Assembly: GCA_023244815.1 (NCBI GenBank)
Contig: JAHFLQ010000005.1
Span: 1-44,756, forward strand
Length of the DNA stretch: 44,756 bases
From: a bacterium
Lineage (GTDB): Bacteria > Patescibacteriota > Minisyncoccia > UBA6257 > WO2-44-18
Direction of reading: 5' to 3'
Shown here in pieces: positions 13,985-21,472 of this stretch. The notes under the pieces are model-generated. The model ran no database searches. It was not told where the DNA came from and saw only the letters and a program-made list of their open reading frames with translations. Position 1 is the stretch's first letter. Each line of letters starts with the position of its first letter. The position numbers and the translations under genes were made by a program.

Positions 13985-15265
13985 TTAATCTAAATTCTCG
14001 ATAACTGCGGCGACACCCTGGCCGCCACCGACGCAGAGGGTGACGATAGCTAATTCCTTTTTCTGACGTTTGAGTTCGATAGCCGCCGTGAGTGCCAAAC
14101 GGGCGCCGCTGGCGCCGACTGGATGGCCGATGGCAATTGCGCCACCGTTGATGTTGGTTCTGTCCCAGGGAAGGGGACCGTACCCCTCTTTTTCCAAGAG
14201 GCGGCTTTGCGCGAGCACCACCGATGCAAATGCCTCATTGGTTTCGATGACGCCAAAGGCATTGAGATCCCAGGCTTGATCCATAGCGTGCATTTTCGAG
14301 AAAAGTTTGCGGATCGCCGCGACTGGACCGAGACCCATCACTGTCGGATCACAGCCAGCCGCTGCCGACAACTCCGAACTCACGCCAGCCAGCCTCGGCC
14401 AGCCCTGCGCTTTGACAAACTCTTTGTCGGCAACAATCAGTGCGACCGCGCCGTCGCTTACCTGCGAAGAATTGCCGGGCGTTGTCGTTCCGCCAGGGTT
14501 GAGCGGGCGGAGCCTCGCGAGATGTTCGATCATCTGACCTTCGCGGACCCCATTATCCTGATCCAATCCCTGGAAGGAAACAATTTCTTCCGCGAGGCGA
14601 CCAGATTTTTGCGCTTTATAAGCGCGGCGCTGGGATTCCAGCGCGAAAAGATCCAGTTCCTTGCGGGAGATTTGGAATTCACTGGCGAGTTTATCGGCGA
14701 TTTTGTCCATGCCGAGGCCGCAATAAGGATCGGTCAGGCCAACCTTAATTAGCCACTCCGGCTCGTGCGCCATGAACCGCGTCTTTGCTTTTTGAGCGAT
14801 CAACCGCGGTCCTTTGAAAACCATCGGCGACTTCTTTTTGGAAATCGCGAGCAGTTTTCCGAACTCGTCGCGCTGTTTCCGGCCATAAGCCGCTGTGTAA
14901 TCGGACATCACTTCTACACCGATCACCAGCACGCATTGGGCGAGGCCAACTTCCACGCGCATTGCCGCGTCGATGATCGCCTCAAGCCCACTGCCGCAAT
15001 TAATGTTGATCGTCCGCGCGTCCACGTGCTGGGGGATGCCGGCGTCCAAGGCGATGAGCCGCGCGATATTGGAACCGTCCGGCGGCAACAACTGGTTGCC
15101 GATATTCGCTCCAACTACGCAATCAATCAATTTTTCCAGCCCAGGATATCGACGCGCCAGCTCCTTTACCGGAACTACGCCGAGTTTCCGAGCGTTGAGA
15201 TCCGGCACACTGCCAGCCCTGAAAAATGCCGTGCGGACGCCATCCACGATTACCACGTTTCGCAT
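13985..15265 (-). CDS. Acetyl-CoA acyltransferase (thiolase)
   Basis: 426 residues, the length of FadI-type rather than AtoB-type thiolases. The nucleophilic cysteine is in ININCGSGLEAI (about residue 91), the conserved histidine in GGAIAIGHPVGASGARLAL, and the second cysteine in VTLCVGGGQGVAAV at the C-terminus. N-G-G-A-I-A-x-G-H-P is diagnostic. It cleaves 3-ketoacyl-CoA with CoA, the last step of beta-oxidation, or runs in reverse to condense acetyl-CoA. First gene of the set, with a promoter at 15303-15331 and TAGGAG 7-8 nt before the ATG. Confidence 0.94.
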   Translation of the reverse strand: MRNVVIVDGVRTAFFRAGSVPDLNARKLGVVPVKELARRYPGLEKLIDCVVGANIGNQLLPPDGSNIARLIALDAGIPQHVDARTININCGSGLEAIIDAAMRVEVGLAQCVLVIGVEVMSDYTAAYGRKQRDEFGKLLAISKKKSPMVFKGPRLIAQKAKTRFMAHEPEWLIKVGLTDPYCGLGMDKIADKLASEFQISRKELDLFALESQRRAYKAQKSGRLAEEIVSFQGLDQDNGVREGQMIEHLARLRPLNPGGTTTPGNSSQVSDGAVALIVADKEFVKAQGWPRLAGVSSELSAAAGCDPTVMGLGPVAAIRKLFSKMHAMDQAWDLNAFGVIETNEAFASVVLAQSRLLEKEGYGPLPWDRTNINGGAIAIGHPVGASGARLALTAAIELKRQKKELAIVTLCVGGGQGVAAVIENLD

Positions 15266-15302
15266 ACCGTTTCTCCTAAATCGTTCTTAATGAACCGATG
15301 TT

Positions 15303-15331
15303 ATTTTACAAAACTAATCTAAAGTTGTAAA
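15303..15331 (-). promoter_or_regulatory. Promoter of the thiolase gene
   Basis: On the minus strand TTTACA (15326-15331) and TAAAAT (15303-15308) are 17 bp apart, about 37 nt upstream of the ATG, leaving a leader with a Shine-Dalgarno site. A divergent TAAAAT (15337-15342) on the plus strand may serve the small gene at 15357. Confidence 0.65.
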
Positions 15332-15356
15332 CTTAGTTAAAATTCGGAGGTGTTTG

Positions 15357-15518
15357 ATGAACTGGCTTAAGGTCGCTTGGGTAGTTTTTCTGATACTACT
15401 TGTCCTGGTTATTTTAGCCTCTTTGGCCATCGTCGGTTACGTTTACCTCCTGCAAAAAGCCAGAGAACCGCTTCATATGTTATCCAGCCCCGAAGTACTT
15501 CGGGGCCTTTTATTTTAG
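15357..15518 (+). CDS. Small one-TM membrane protein (53 aa)
   Basis: ATG 15357 has CGGAGG 6 nt upstream. The 53 residues start MNWLKVAW and are followed by one long hydrophobic helix (about 8-32), then LLQKAREPLH and a short tail. No family recognised. The last codons are written by the terminator hairpin (15487-15516), so the stop codon falls in its T tract. Divergent from the thiolase gene. Ribosome-binding site, helix and length make it credible as a small membrane protein. Confidence 0.6.
   Translation: MNWLKVAWVVFLILLVLVILASLAIVGYVYLLQKAREPLHMLSSPEVLRGLLF
15487..15516 (+). terminator. Terminator overlapping the end of the 53-aa gene
   Basis: ccccgaag (15488-15495) and cttcgggg (15498-15505) form a near-perfect hairpin, followed by cctttta. 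It lies inside the 3' end of the preceding reading frame. Confidence 0.75.
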
Positions 15519-15529
15519 CGAAACCCAGC

Positions 15530-15535
15530 TACAAT
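15530..15535 (+). promoter_or_regulatory. -10 box (leaderless start) of ychF
   Basis: TACAAT ends 7 nt before the ATG at 15543; no Shine-Dalgarno sequence. Confidence 0.6.
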
Positions 15536-15542
15536 AAGCCAA

Positions 15543-16574
15543 ATGAAGTTATCTATAGGAATCGTCGGGTTGCCAAACGTGGGCAAGTCCACGCTCTTTA
15601 AGGCCCTGACAAAAAATGAGGTGAATATCGCCAATTATCCATTTGCCACCATTGATCCGAACGTTGGCGTGGTCAGCGTTCCCGATGAGCGGTTGGACAA
15701 ACTCGCGGCAATGTCCAAATCCAAGAAAATTATTCCGGCTATCGTGGAGTTTTACGATATCGCCGGCTTGGTAAAAGGCGCGAACAAAGGCGAGGGTTTG
15801 GGCAACCAGTTTCTGTCCCACATTAAAGAAACCAACGCAGTTGTGATGGTGCTCCGCGTTTTCGGCGGCGAGGAAATTATTCACGTGGAAAATTCCGTGG
15901 ATCCGATTCGTGATATGGACATTGTAAATATGGAGCTCGCTCTGAAAGATTTGGACTTGGTGGAAAAAGCTTTCAAGCGCCTGGAGGGGGAGGCGAGAGC
16001 CGGCAATAAAGACGCGCTAAAAGCCTTGGAGGCGGTGAAGGCAATCAAACCGGCGCTGGAGGCCGGCAAACCGATCAACACACCGGCTTTTGCCGTCGCC
16101 TTAGAAAACCCAAAAGTCCGTGAATTGGATCTTTTGATGAGCAAGAAACAGCTCTACTTATTAAATGGCAAGCCGACAGATGTTTCCGAGGAGCTGAAAA
16201 AGAAAATTGCTGGCATTGGCGCAAGCTATGTTGTAGCCGATCTTTCTACGGCCGAAAATGTGCCGGAGCTGGTCAAAAAGGCTTACGAGATTTTGGACTT
16301 GATCAGCTTCTTCACCACCGGCGAAGACGAGACACGCGCCTGGACGATTAAAAGAGGATTTAAGGCGCCGCAGGCCGCCGGAGCGATCCACACCGATTTT
16401 GAAAAGAAATTCATCCGCGCCGAAGTGATCAACTGGCAAAAATTATTAGAGGCCCATTCGACAAGCTCAGGGCAAGCCGGCTGGGCTGCGGCTAAACAAA
16501 AAGGCTGGCTCCGCCTGGAAGGCAAAGACTATATTGTCGCCGACGGCGACGTTATGGAAATAAGACATGGATAA
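15543..16574 (+). CDS. ychF: Obg-family GTPase/ATPase YchF (OLA1)
   Basis: 343 residues. P-loop GLPNVGKSTLFKAL (9-22), switch NYPFATIDPNVG, Walker B-type YDIAGLVKGANKGEG, then a coiled-coil insertion and a C-terminal TGS domain (TTGEDETRAWTI, RLEGKDYIVADGDVM). A ribosome-associated P-loop NTPase acting in stress and translation control. Oddity: eight residues HSTSSGQA (16455-16478) interrupt a loop of the TGS region and are written by a dispersed DNA repeat. The terminal codons, ending in RHG, overlap the next gene by 8 nt, and a second, better-looking version of the tail lies at 18572-18610. Leaderless start. Confidence 0.95.
   Translation: MKLSIGIVGLPNVGKSTLFKALTKNEVNIANYPFATIDPNVGVVSVPDERLDKLAAMSKSKKIIPAIVEFYDIAGLVKGANKGEGLGNQFLSHIKETNAVVMVLRVFGGEEIIHVENSVDPIRDMDIVNMELALKDLDLVEKAFKRLEGEARAGNKDALKALEAVKAIKPALEAGKPINTPAFAVALENPKVRELDLLMSKKQLYLLNGKPTDVSEELKKKIAGIGASYVVADLSTAENVPELVKKAYEILDLISFFTTGEDETRAWTIKRGFKAPQAAGAIHTDFEKKFIRAEVINWQKLLEAHSTSSGQAGWAAAKQKGWLRLEGKDYIVADGDVMEIRHG
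16455..16478 (+). repeat. In-frame mini-repeat insertion in ychF
   Basis: 24 bp (eight codons, HSTSSGQA) containing ttcgacaagctcagggcaag. Read in another frame on the minus strand it gives ACPELVEWA. The same palindromic word family (gagcgtagtcgaac) occurs at 299-312. From general knowledge ttcgac-aagctcaggg words are common dispersed mini-repeats in metagenomic genomes. Here one sits inside a conserved gene without breaking the frame. Confidence 0.6.
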
Positions 16575-17250
16575 AGAAGAGTCGAAGGATAAAGCAAAAG
16601 AATTAGCACTCGCTACTATTAGGGGATTAATTTCTTGGATTCCTGGTGCTGGGGGGCTTATGTCGGAATGGTTTGGGCAAGTAGTTGCTTCTCCAATTGC
16701 TAAGCGTCGAGATGAGTGGGTCAGGAGTATTGAGGAGCGTGTTCGCGCAATAGAAAAAGACGATCCGCGCTTTTCTGCAGAAAATTTAAAGAACAATAAG
16801 ATTTTCGCAACGGCAGTTTTAGCAGCAACGCAAGTTGCCCTACGAAACCATCAAGAAGAAAAGATAGCGGCGCTTAGAAATGGTGTCATAAATTCGGTAA
16901 CTTCAGACATCGAAGAAGACAAAAAGCTAATGTTCTTTAATGTAATCGACCTGCTAACACCAACTCATCTGAAAATTCTGCGATTTTTCGATAATCCAAA
17001 TGCTTGGCTTGGTAAAAGTGAAACGCCTTTGCCAAAATTTCTAATGGCAGGGCACGAGGCACTCCTTGAATATGCCCTCCCTGAGTTTCGTGGACAGGGC
17101 GAATTTTATAATCAAATCCTAAAAGAACTTCACGCGCATGGCTTAACATCGACCCCGGCGATCCATAACGTGGTGGCCAGTGCGGGATTTTTTCATTCCA
17201 TAACAACACTATTTGGTAAAGAATTCCTAAAGTTTGTAGAGGAAAAGTAG
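16567..17250 (+). CDS. Hypothetical protein, possible defence or stress protein
   Basis: 227 residues. An N-terminal amphipathic or weakly hydrophobic stretch (TIRGLISWIPGAGGLMSEWF, about 17-36) is followed by helical, charged sequence and the motif DLLTPTHLKILRFFDNP (about 137-153). I do not recognise a named family; the layout (I-P-G-x-G-G-hydrophobic start, L-T-P-x-H-L-x-x-L-x-x-F middle) recalls uncharacterised proteins found in variable regions. More A+T-rich than its neighbours. Its ATG overlaps the ychF stop by 8 nt. Together with the transporter behind it, it separates ychF from a duplicated ychF tail, so it is probably part of inserted DNA. Confidence 0.6.
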   Translation: MDKEESKDKAKELALATIRGLISWIPGAGGLMSEWFGQVVASPIAKRRDEWVRSIEERVRAIEKDDPRFSAENLKNNKIFATAVLAATQVALRNHQEEKIAALRNGVINSVTSDIEEDKKLMFFNVIDLLTPTHLKILRFFDNPNAWLGKSETPLPKFLMAGHEALLEYALPEFRGQGEFYNQILKELHAHGLTSTPAIHNVVASAGFFHSITTLFGKEFLKFVEEK

Positions 17251-17318
17251 CGTTACCGAGATTGACCCCGCGGCTTAAAAGCGGTATTTTATAGACAGTT
17301 ACATTGAAAGGATAGTGA

Positions 17319-18515
17319 ATGAAAAGCTGGCTCGGGCGGGCGGTTTTGCTTTCGTTTTGGATATTTTCCGCCTGGTACCTCTACATCGGTGGACTGCTGA
17401 CGCAGACGCTGACGTTTCCGAAGGCGCTCGCGGCGATCGGCATCGCGAATCTTATCTTCGCTATGCTGTTCGCTTTCTACGCCGGGACCGGCAAGCCGAA
17501 AGATGTCCTGTTTCAGGAGGCCTTCGGTTCCGGCGGCGGGAAATTCATCTCGCTTCTACCGTCGCTGACCCAGATCGGCTGGTACGCGGTAGTGGTGGAG
17601 ATCGGCGGCACGGCGCTGGCCACGTTCTTCGGTCTGAAGAAGGGCGAAACGCTTTTCTACGCGACGCTTCTCGGCTATGGCGCTATCACGATGTGGTTCG
17701 CCATCGGCGGCTTCAAGCGGATGGAAAAATTGAGCTGGGTCTCCATTCCGGCAATGCTCGCGTTTCTGGTCTGGGGCGCGCACGCGCTCTTCAAACAGCT
17801 GGGCACGGGCGACCTCGCGTCGTATCAACCGGCCAACCAGGCCGGGAAGGGAATTCTGACGGGAATCCAGTTGCTGATCGCGTCTTTCATCTCCGCCGCG
17901 GTGGTCATCCCGGACTTTCTACATGACCTCGGAAGCAAGAAAAATGTCTTCCTTGCTTCCTTCTGGGGGATGGTCCCGACGGCCATCCTGGTCGGCGGCT
18001 TGGGAGCGGTGTTCGCGATCGCGGGCAAGAGCTACGATGTGCTGGCGACGCTGAAGCTGATGAGCGGCCCGGCATTGGTCTACGCGCTGTTGAGCGTGGA
18101 CAATCTCTGCGGCGCGCAGGCGGTCTATCCGGTCGGCACCGGACTCGCCAGCGTTTTCCCCGGTGTTGCCAGAAAAGAAACTATCCGCAAGTTTTGGACG
18201 GTGGCCGGCGGACTGGTTTCTGTCGTCCTCGCGATGATCGGCATCGTCGGCAAACTGGACAGCTGGCTGATGATCCTCGGCACGGTCTTCTCGCCGATCA
18301 TCGGGGTCGTGCTGGCGAATCAGTATTTCGTGAGGCGAGATTTCTCCGACCGGAAGATGTTTCTGCCGGCTTTCATCGCCTGGGCGATTGGTTGCGGTGT
18401 TTCTTTCATCCCGTTCGGGATACCGATCTTGCAGGCGCTGGCGGCTTCGGCTATCGTTTTCATCCCGATCGGCAAGCTTTTTGGACGGGAATTCCTTGAA
18501 GGGAACATGAGCTAG
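17319..18515 (+). CDS. NCS1-type purine/cytosine permease (CodB-like)
   Basis: 398 residues, almost all hydrophobic, with 11-12 predicted membrane helices. The opening (YIGGLLTQTLTFPKALAAIG), the FQEAFGSGGG motif of the first third, TQIGWYAVVVEIGG, and FSPIIGVVLANQYFVRR late in the chain are the layout of nucleobase:cation symporter-1 proteins such as cytosine permease. It should import a nucleobase or related compound, useful to a cell that cannot make nucleotides; the substrate cannot be told. AAAGGA lies 8-9 nt before the ATG. Its codons are clearly richer in G and C at third positions than the surrounding genes. Probably acquired. Confidence 0.75.
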   Translation: MKSWLGRAVLLSFWIFSAWYLYIGGLLTQTLTFPKALAAIGIANLIFAMLFAFYAGTGKPKDVLFQEAFGSGGGKFISLLPSLTQIGWYAVVVEIGGTALATFFGLKKGETLFYATLLGYGAITMWFAIGGFKRMEKLSWVSIPAMLAFLVWGAHALFKQLGTGDLASYQPANQAGKGILTGIQLLIASFISAAVVIPDFLHDLGSKKNVFLASFWGMVPTAILVGGLGAVFAIAGKSYDVLATLKLMSGPALVYALLSVDNLCGAQAVYPVGTGLASVFPGVARKETIRKFWTVAGGLVSVVLAMIGIVGKLDSWLMILGTVFSPIIGVVLANQYFVRRDFSDRKMFLPAFIAWAIGCGVSFIPFGIPILQALAASAIVFIPIGKLFGREFLEGNMS

Positions 18516-18524
18516 AAATGAACC

Positions 18525-18572
18525 ACCACGGCCTTACGGCCGTGGTTTTCGTTTGGAGGTGCGGCATATAAA
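18525..18572 (+). repeat. Dispersed 48-bp repeat containing a terminator (copy 1)
   Basis: ccacggcc-ttac-ggccgtgg with tttt after it ends transcription of the permease gene. The whole 48 bp, including about 18 bp after the hairpin (ending gcatataaa), recurs at 37891-37938 with five differences. The repeat runs directly into the ychF tail remnant. Confidence 0.8.
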
Positions 18573-18610
18573 TCGCCGACGGCGACGTGATGGAAATGCG
18601 GTACGGCTGA
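18572..18610 (+). pseudogene. Second ychF 3' end (remnant)
   Basis: In frame it reads IADGDVMEMRYG and a TGA stop, matching the ychF ending VADGDVMEIRHG at 16536-16574. The core tcgccgacggcgacgt is identical at DNA level and similarity ends where the other copy meets the 16567 gene. It has no start codon or upstream coding sequence. Best explained as the original end of ychF, left behind when the 2-kb segment with two genes was inserted and gave ychF a substitute end. Confidence 0.7.
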
Positions 18611-18699
18611 TTCACGAGGAGATTTTAATTTTTAACGAAAACCACCCCGACAATCAGAGCAATAATAGCAAGCATTTTTTTATTTCCAAATTAAATTGC

Positions 18700-18705
18700 T
18701 ATAAT
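18700..18705 (+). promoter_or_regulatory. -10 box (leaderless start) of the 18713 gene
   Basis: TATAAT ends 7 nt before the ATG at 18713; no Shine-Dalgarno sequence. It also serves the ATPase gene that follows without a gap. Confidence 0.7.
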
Positions 18706-18712
18706 AGTAGGT

Positions 18713-19090
18713 ATGGAACAAAGATTTGAACATGCGGCACTGGAGCAAGAAATAAAGCAATTAGCTGTTGAAATCAAGGAGCGCGGACTCGCGGAAAAAG
18801 GCAAAGAGGGGATTAGGGCGGTTATTCAGGAAAAAACCGGCATACCCGCCGCCGGATCGCAGTCGTCGCAATCAGCAAGCGGTTCGCCAAATCTTCCCGG
18901 GTATCTCGCGAAAGAAGCTCCGGAGGTCAAATTAAAAGTAGAAAAACTTCTGGATATGGCGCTTCACAAAGGGTTAAAAGCCGCGGCTAATGAAGCAAAG
19001 GGCACGAACCCAATCGTGATAGACGCTTTCCATGACGCGCTGGCAGATAAGTTATATGCCGAACTCAAAGCCAGAGGACTAATCAACTAA
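18713..19090 (+). CDS. Conserved hypothetical protein upstream of the VirD4/HerA-like ATPase
   Basis: 125 residues, soluble, no signal peptide. The N-terminal half (EQEIKQLAVEIKERGLAEKG) and the C-terminal half (from about 64) are helical; between them is a Ser/Gly/Gln-rich linker (GSQSSQSASGSP). No family recognised. Its stop codon touches the ATG of the ATPase gene (TAA-ATG), so the two are co-expressed and probably work together at the membrane. Leaderless. Confidence 0.7.
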   Translation: MEQRFEHAALEQEIKQLAVEIKERGLAEKGKEGIRAVIQEKTGIPAAGSQSSQSASGSPNLPGYLAKEAPEVKLKVEKLLDMALHKGLKAAANEAKGTNPIVIDAFHDALADKLYAELKARGLIN

Positions 19091-21427
19091 ATGAATTATG
19101 CGGCCTTGTTAATTTCCTTTGGCATCCCATTAGTGATTGTTTTAGTTGTAGCGCTAATCGCCGCCGGAATCAGTGCCGCCAGAAAAAAGTTTAGCCAACT
19201 TTTAAAATTGAAACTGCTGGCCATCCGTCTGCCCCAAAAACCGGCCGAGAAGGAAGGTTCCCTACAGGAAATAAATCTCACCAGCCAGCTTTTGAGCCTG
19301 CTTTCCAATCTAAAAATTCCTTTTTCGCTTGAGACCGCCGTCCATAATGTTGGCGAAGACATCCACTTTTATTTAGCCGTACCAGAACAGTCGGTAGATT
19401 TTACCAGTCGGCAAATCCAGGGCCTTTGGCACGACGCGCAAGTGATGCCAACCGAAGACTATACAATTTTCAACTCACAAGGAGCGTCGAGCGCGGCCTA
19501 TTTAAAACAAAAACAGCACTACGCTCTTCCGGTGCGTACTTACGTCGAAGCGAATCTAGATACCTTCTCGCCACTCCTTAATAATTTTTCCAAAGTTGAA
19601 CAAACGGGAGAGGGTTTGGCAATCCAAATCGTTGCCAAACCGGCCGGTGTTTCGGCAAATAAAAACATTTCCAAAATAACATATGACTTAAAGCGCGGGG
19701 CAAAATTGGTGGATCTGCTAGTCGGAAAATTATACTCTCCTCCCAAGCCAAAAAAGGACGAACCAATTCCGCCGATTATCGTCGATGAAGAAGCGGTCAA
19801 ATTACTTACGCAAAAGATCGCCAAGCCGCTGTTTGACGTAAACATCCGGCTTGTTTCTTCGGCAATGTCGCCATATCGAGCCGAAGAGCTTTTAAATAAC
19901 CTCACCGGATCGTTTAACCAGTTTACCGCGCCGGGGCACAACGAATTCAAAGTGTTGGAGCAAAAAAATCCGCAAAAGTTGATTTTCCAGTACGTTTTCC
20001 GGGAGTTTGATCCGGCGCAATCAATGGTTTTGGGCGCGGATGAAATAGCGAGTATTTGGCACCTGCCAATCGCTGGCACGGAAATCCCGAAAATTAAATG
20101 GGTGAGAGCGCGTGAAGCCGCTCCGCCGACCGTTCTCCCGACCAGCGGCACCCTGATAGGGGAGAGCGATTTCCGTGGCGAAACTAAGCCGATTTTTATT
20201 ACCGATGAAGATCGCCGCCGCCATGTTTATATCGTCGGTCAGACCGGTACCGGAAAATCCACCCTGCTTTCCAATATGGTTATTTCTGACATTCAAAGCG
20301 GTAAGGGAGTAGCAGTGGTTGATCCACATGGCGAGTTAATTGAAGAGATTCTGGGCAATATTCCGGAAAAGCGACTGGGCGATGTGCTTGTCTTCGATCC
20401 GGGAGATCTGGAAAAACCGCTTGGTTTGAATATGTTGGAATATGATACCGCGCGGCCAGAACAAAAAACTTTTATCGTTAATGAAATGCAGAGTATCTTC
20501 AACAAGCTTTTTACCGCTGAGACGATGGGGCCAATGTTCGAACAATACATGCGAAACGCCCTTTTGCTTTTGATGGACGATCCGAACGAACACGCGACTT
20601 TAATGGAAGTGCCGCGCGTGTTTACCGACGTGGAATTTCGCAAGCGATTGCTGGAAAAAACCACCAACCCCACCGTGATTGATTTCTGGAACAAAGAAGC
20701 GGCTAAAGCCGGCGGCGACGCCTCGCTTGCCAATATGACGCCCTACATCACCTCTAAATTCAATAATTTTATCGCCAACGACTATATGCGTCCGATTATC
20801 GGCCAGCCGATTTCTTCGTTGAATTTCCGCAAAATTATGGATGAGGGCAAAATTCTCTTGATCAACCTTTCTAAAGGCAAGATAGGGGATATCAACGCCG
20901 GTCTTCTTGGAATGGTGGTGGTGGGCAAAATTCTGCTGGCGGCTCTTTCGCGCGTGGACGTCGCACAAGAACAGCGCAGGGACTTCAACCTTTATGTAGA
21001 CGAGTTCCAGAATTTCACGACAGATTCTATCGCCACAATTCTCTCCGAAGCCCGCAAATATCGACTCAATCTGGTGGTGGCCCACCAGTTCGTTGCCCAA
21101 CTGGCCGACAAGATCCGCGACGCGGTATTTGGCAATGTCGGATCGCAAATCGTATTTCGTGTCGGCGCTGACGACGCCAAATTCTTAATCAAGCAATTTG
21201 AGCCGGTTTTTTCTGAAGGTGATCTTGTAAATATTGATAACTTAAACGCGGCGGTGAAGCTCCTAATCAACGGCCAAACCTCCAGACCGTTCAACATGAA
21301 ACTAATTTTGCGCTCGCCGCGTATTATTGAGGGTCTGGCACCAAAAATAAAGGAAGCTTCCCGTGCCGCCTACGGCCGCAACCGTGCCGAGGTAGAGGCA
21401 GATATTTTGAAACGCTTGCGCGGTTAA
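19091..21427 (+). CDS. Membrane-anchored VirD4/TraG/HerA-like ATPase
   Basis: 778 residues. One N-terminal membrane helix (about 6-28), a long alpha/beta segment (30-370) without known motifs, then an ATPase of the FtsK-HerA/VirD4 group: Walker A YIVGQTGTGKSTLLSNMV (about 380), followed by GVAVVDPHGELIEEIL; Walker B NLYVDEFQNFTTDS; sensor segment LNLVVAHQFVAQL. Such ATPases couple hydrolysis to moving DNA or protein through a membrane channel in type IV secretion, conjugation or pilus systems. No other secretion genes are in the window. Second gene after the 125-residue protein. Confidence 0.85.
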   Translation: MNYAALLISFGIPLVIVLVVALIAAGISAARKKFSQLLKLKLLAIRLPQKPAEKEGSLQEINLTSQLLSLLSNLKIPFSLETAVHNVGEDIHFYLAVPEQSVDFTSRQIQGLWHDAQVMPTEDYTIFNSQGASSAAYLKQKQHYALPVRTYVEANLDTFSPLLNNFSKVEQTGEGLAIQIVAKPAGVSANKNISKITYDLKRGAKLVDLLVGKLYSPPKPKKDEPIPPIIVDEEAVKLLTQKIAKPLFDVNIRLVSSAMSPYRAEELLNNLTGSFNQFTAPGHNEFKVLEQKNPQKLIFQYVFREFDPAQSMVLGADEIASIWHLPIAGTEIPKIKWVRAREAAPPTVLPTSGTLIGESDFRGETKPIFITDEDRRRHVYIVGQTGTGKSTLLSNMVISDIQSGKGVAVVDPHGELIEEILGNIPEKRLGDVLVFDPGDLEKPLGLNMLEYDTARPEQKTFIVNEMQSIFNKLFTAETMGPMFEQYMRNALLLLMDDPNEHATLMEVPRVFTDVEFRKRLLEKTTNPTVIDFWNKEAAKAGGDASLANMTPYITSKFNNFIANDYMRPIIGQPISSLNFRKIMDEGKILLINLSKGKIGDINAGLLGMVVVGKILLAALSRVDVAQEQRRDFNLYVDEFQNFTTDSIATILSEARKYRLNLVVAHQFVAQLADKIRDAVFGNVGSQIVFRVGADDAKFLIKQFEPVFSEGDLVNIDNLNAAVKLLINGQTSRPFNMKLILRSPRIIEGLAPKIKEASRAAYGRNRAEVEADILKRLRG

Positions 21428-21472
21428 GCTCTCTGTGTTAGAGTACTGGCAGTTTTTTGATTTGGAGGATGC

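Noticed and set aside
14123-14752. Long plus-strand frames opposite the thiolase and hydratase genes
   Set aside because: Same reason: codon-bias shadows of genes with intact catalytic motifs on the other strand.
17315-17926. A 203-codon arginine-rich frame overlapping the permease gene
   Set aside because: Out-of-frame shadow of a G+C-rich membrane protein; composition is not protein-like.
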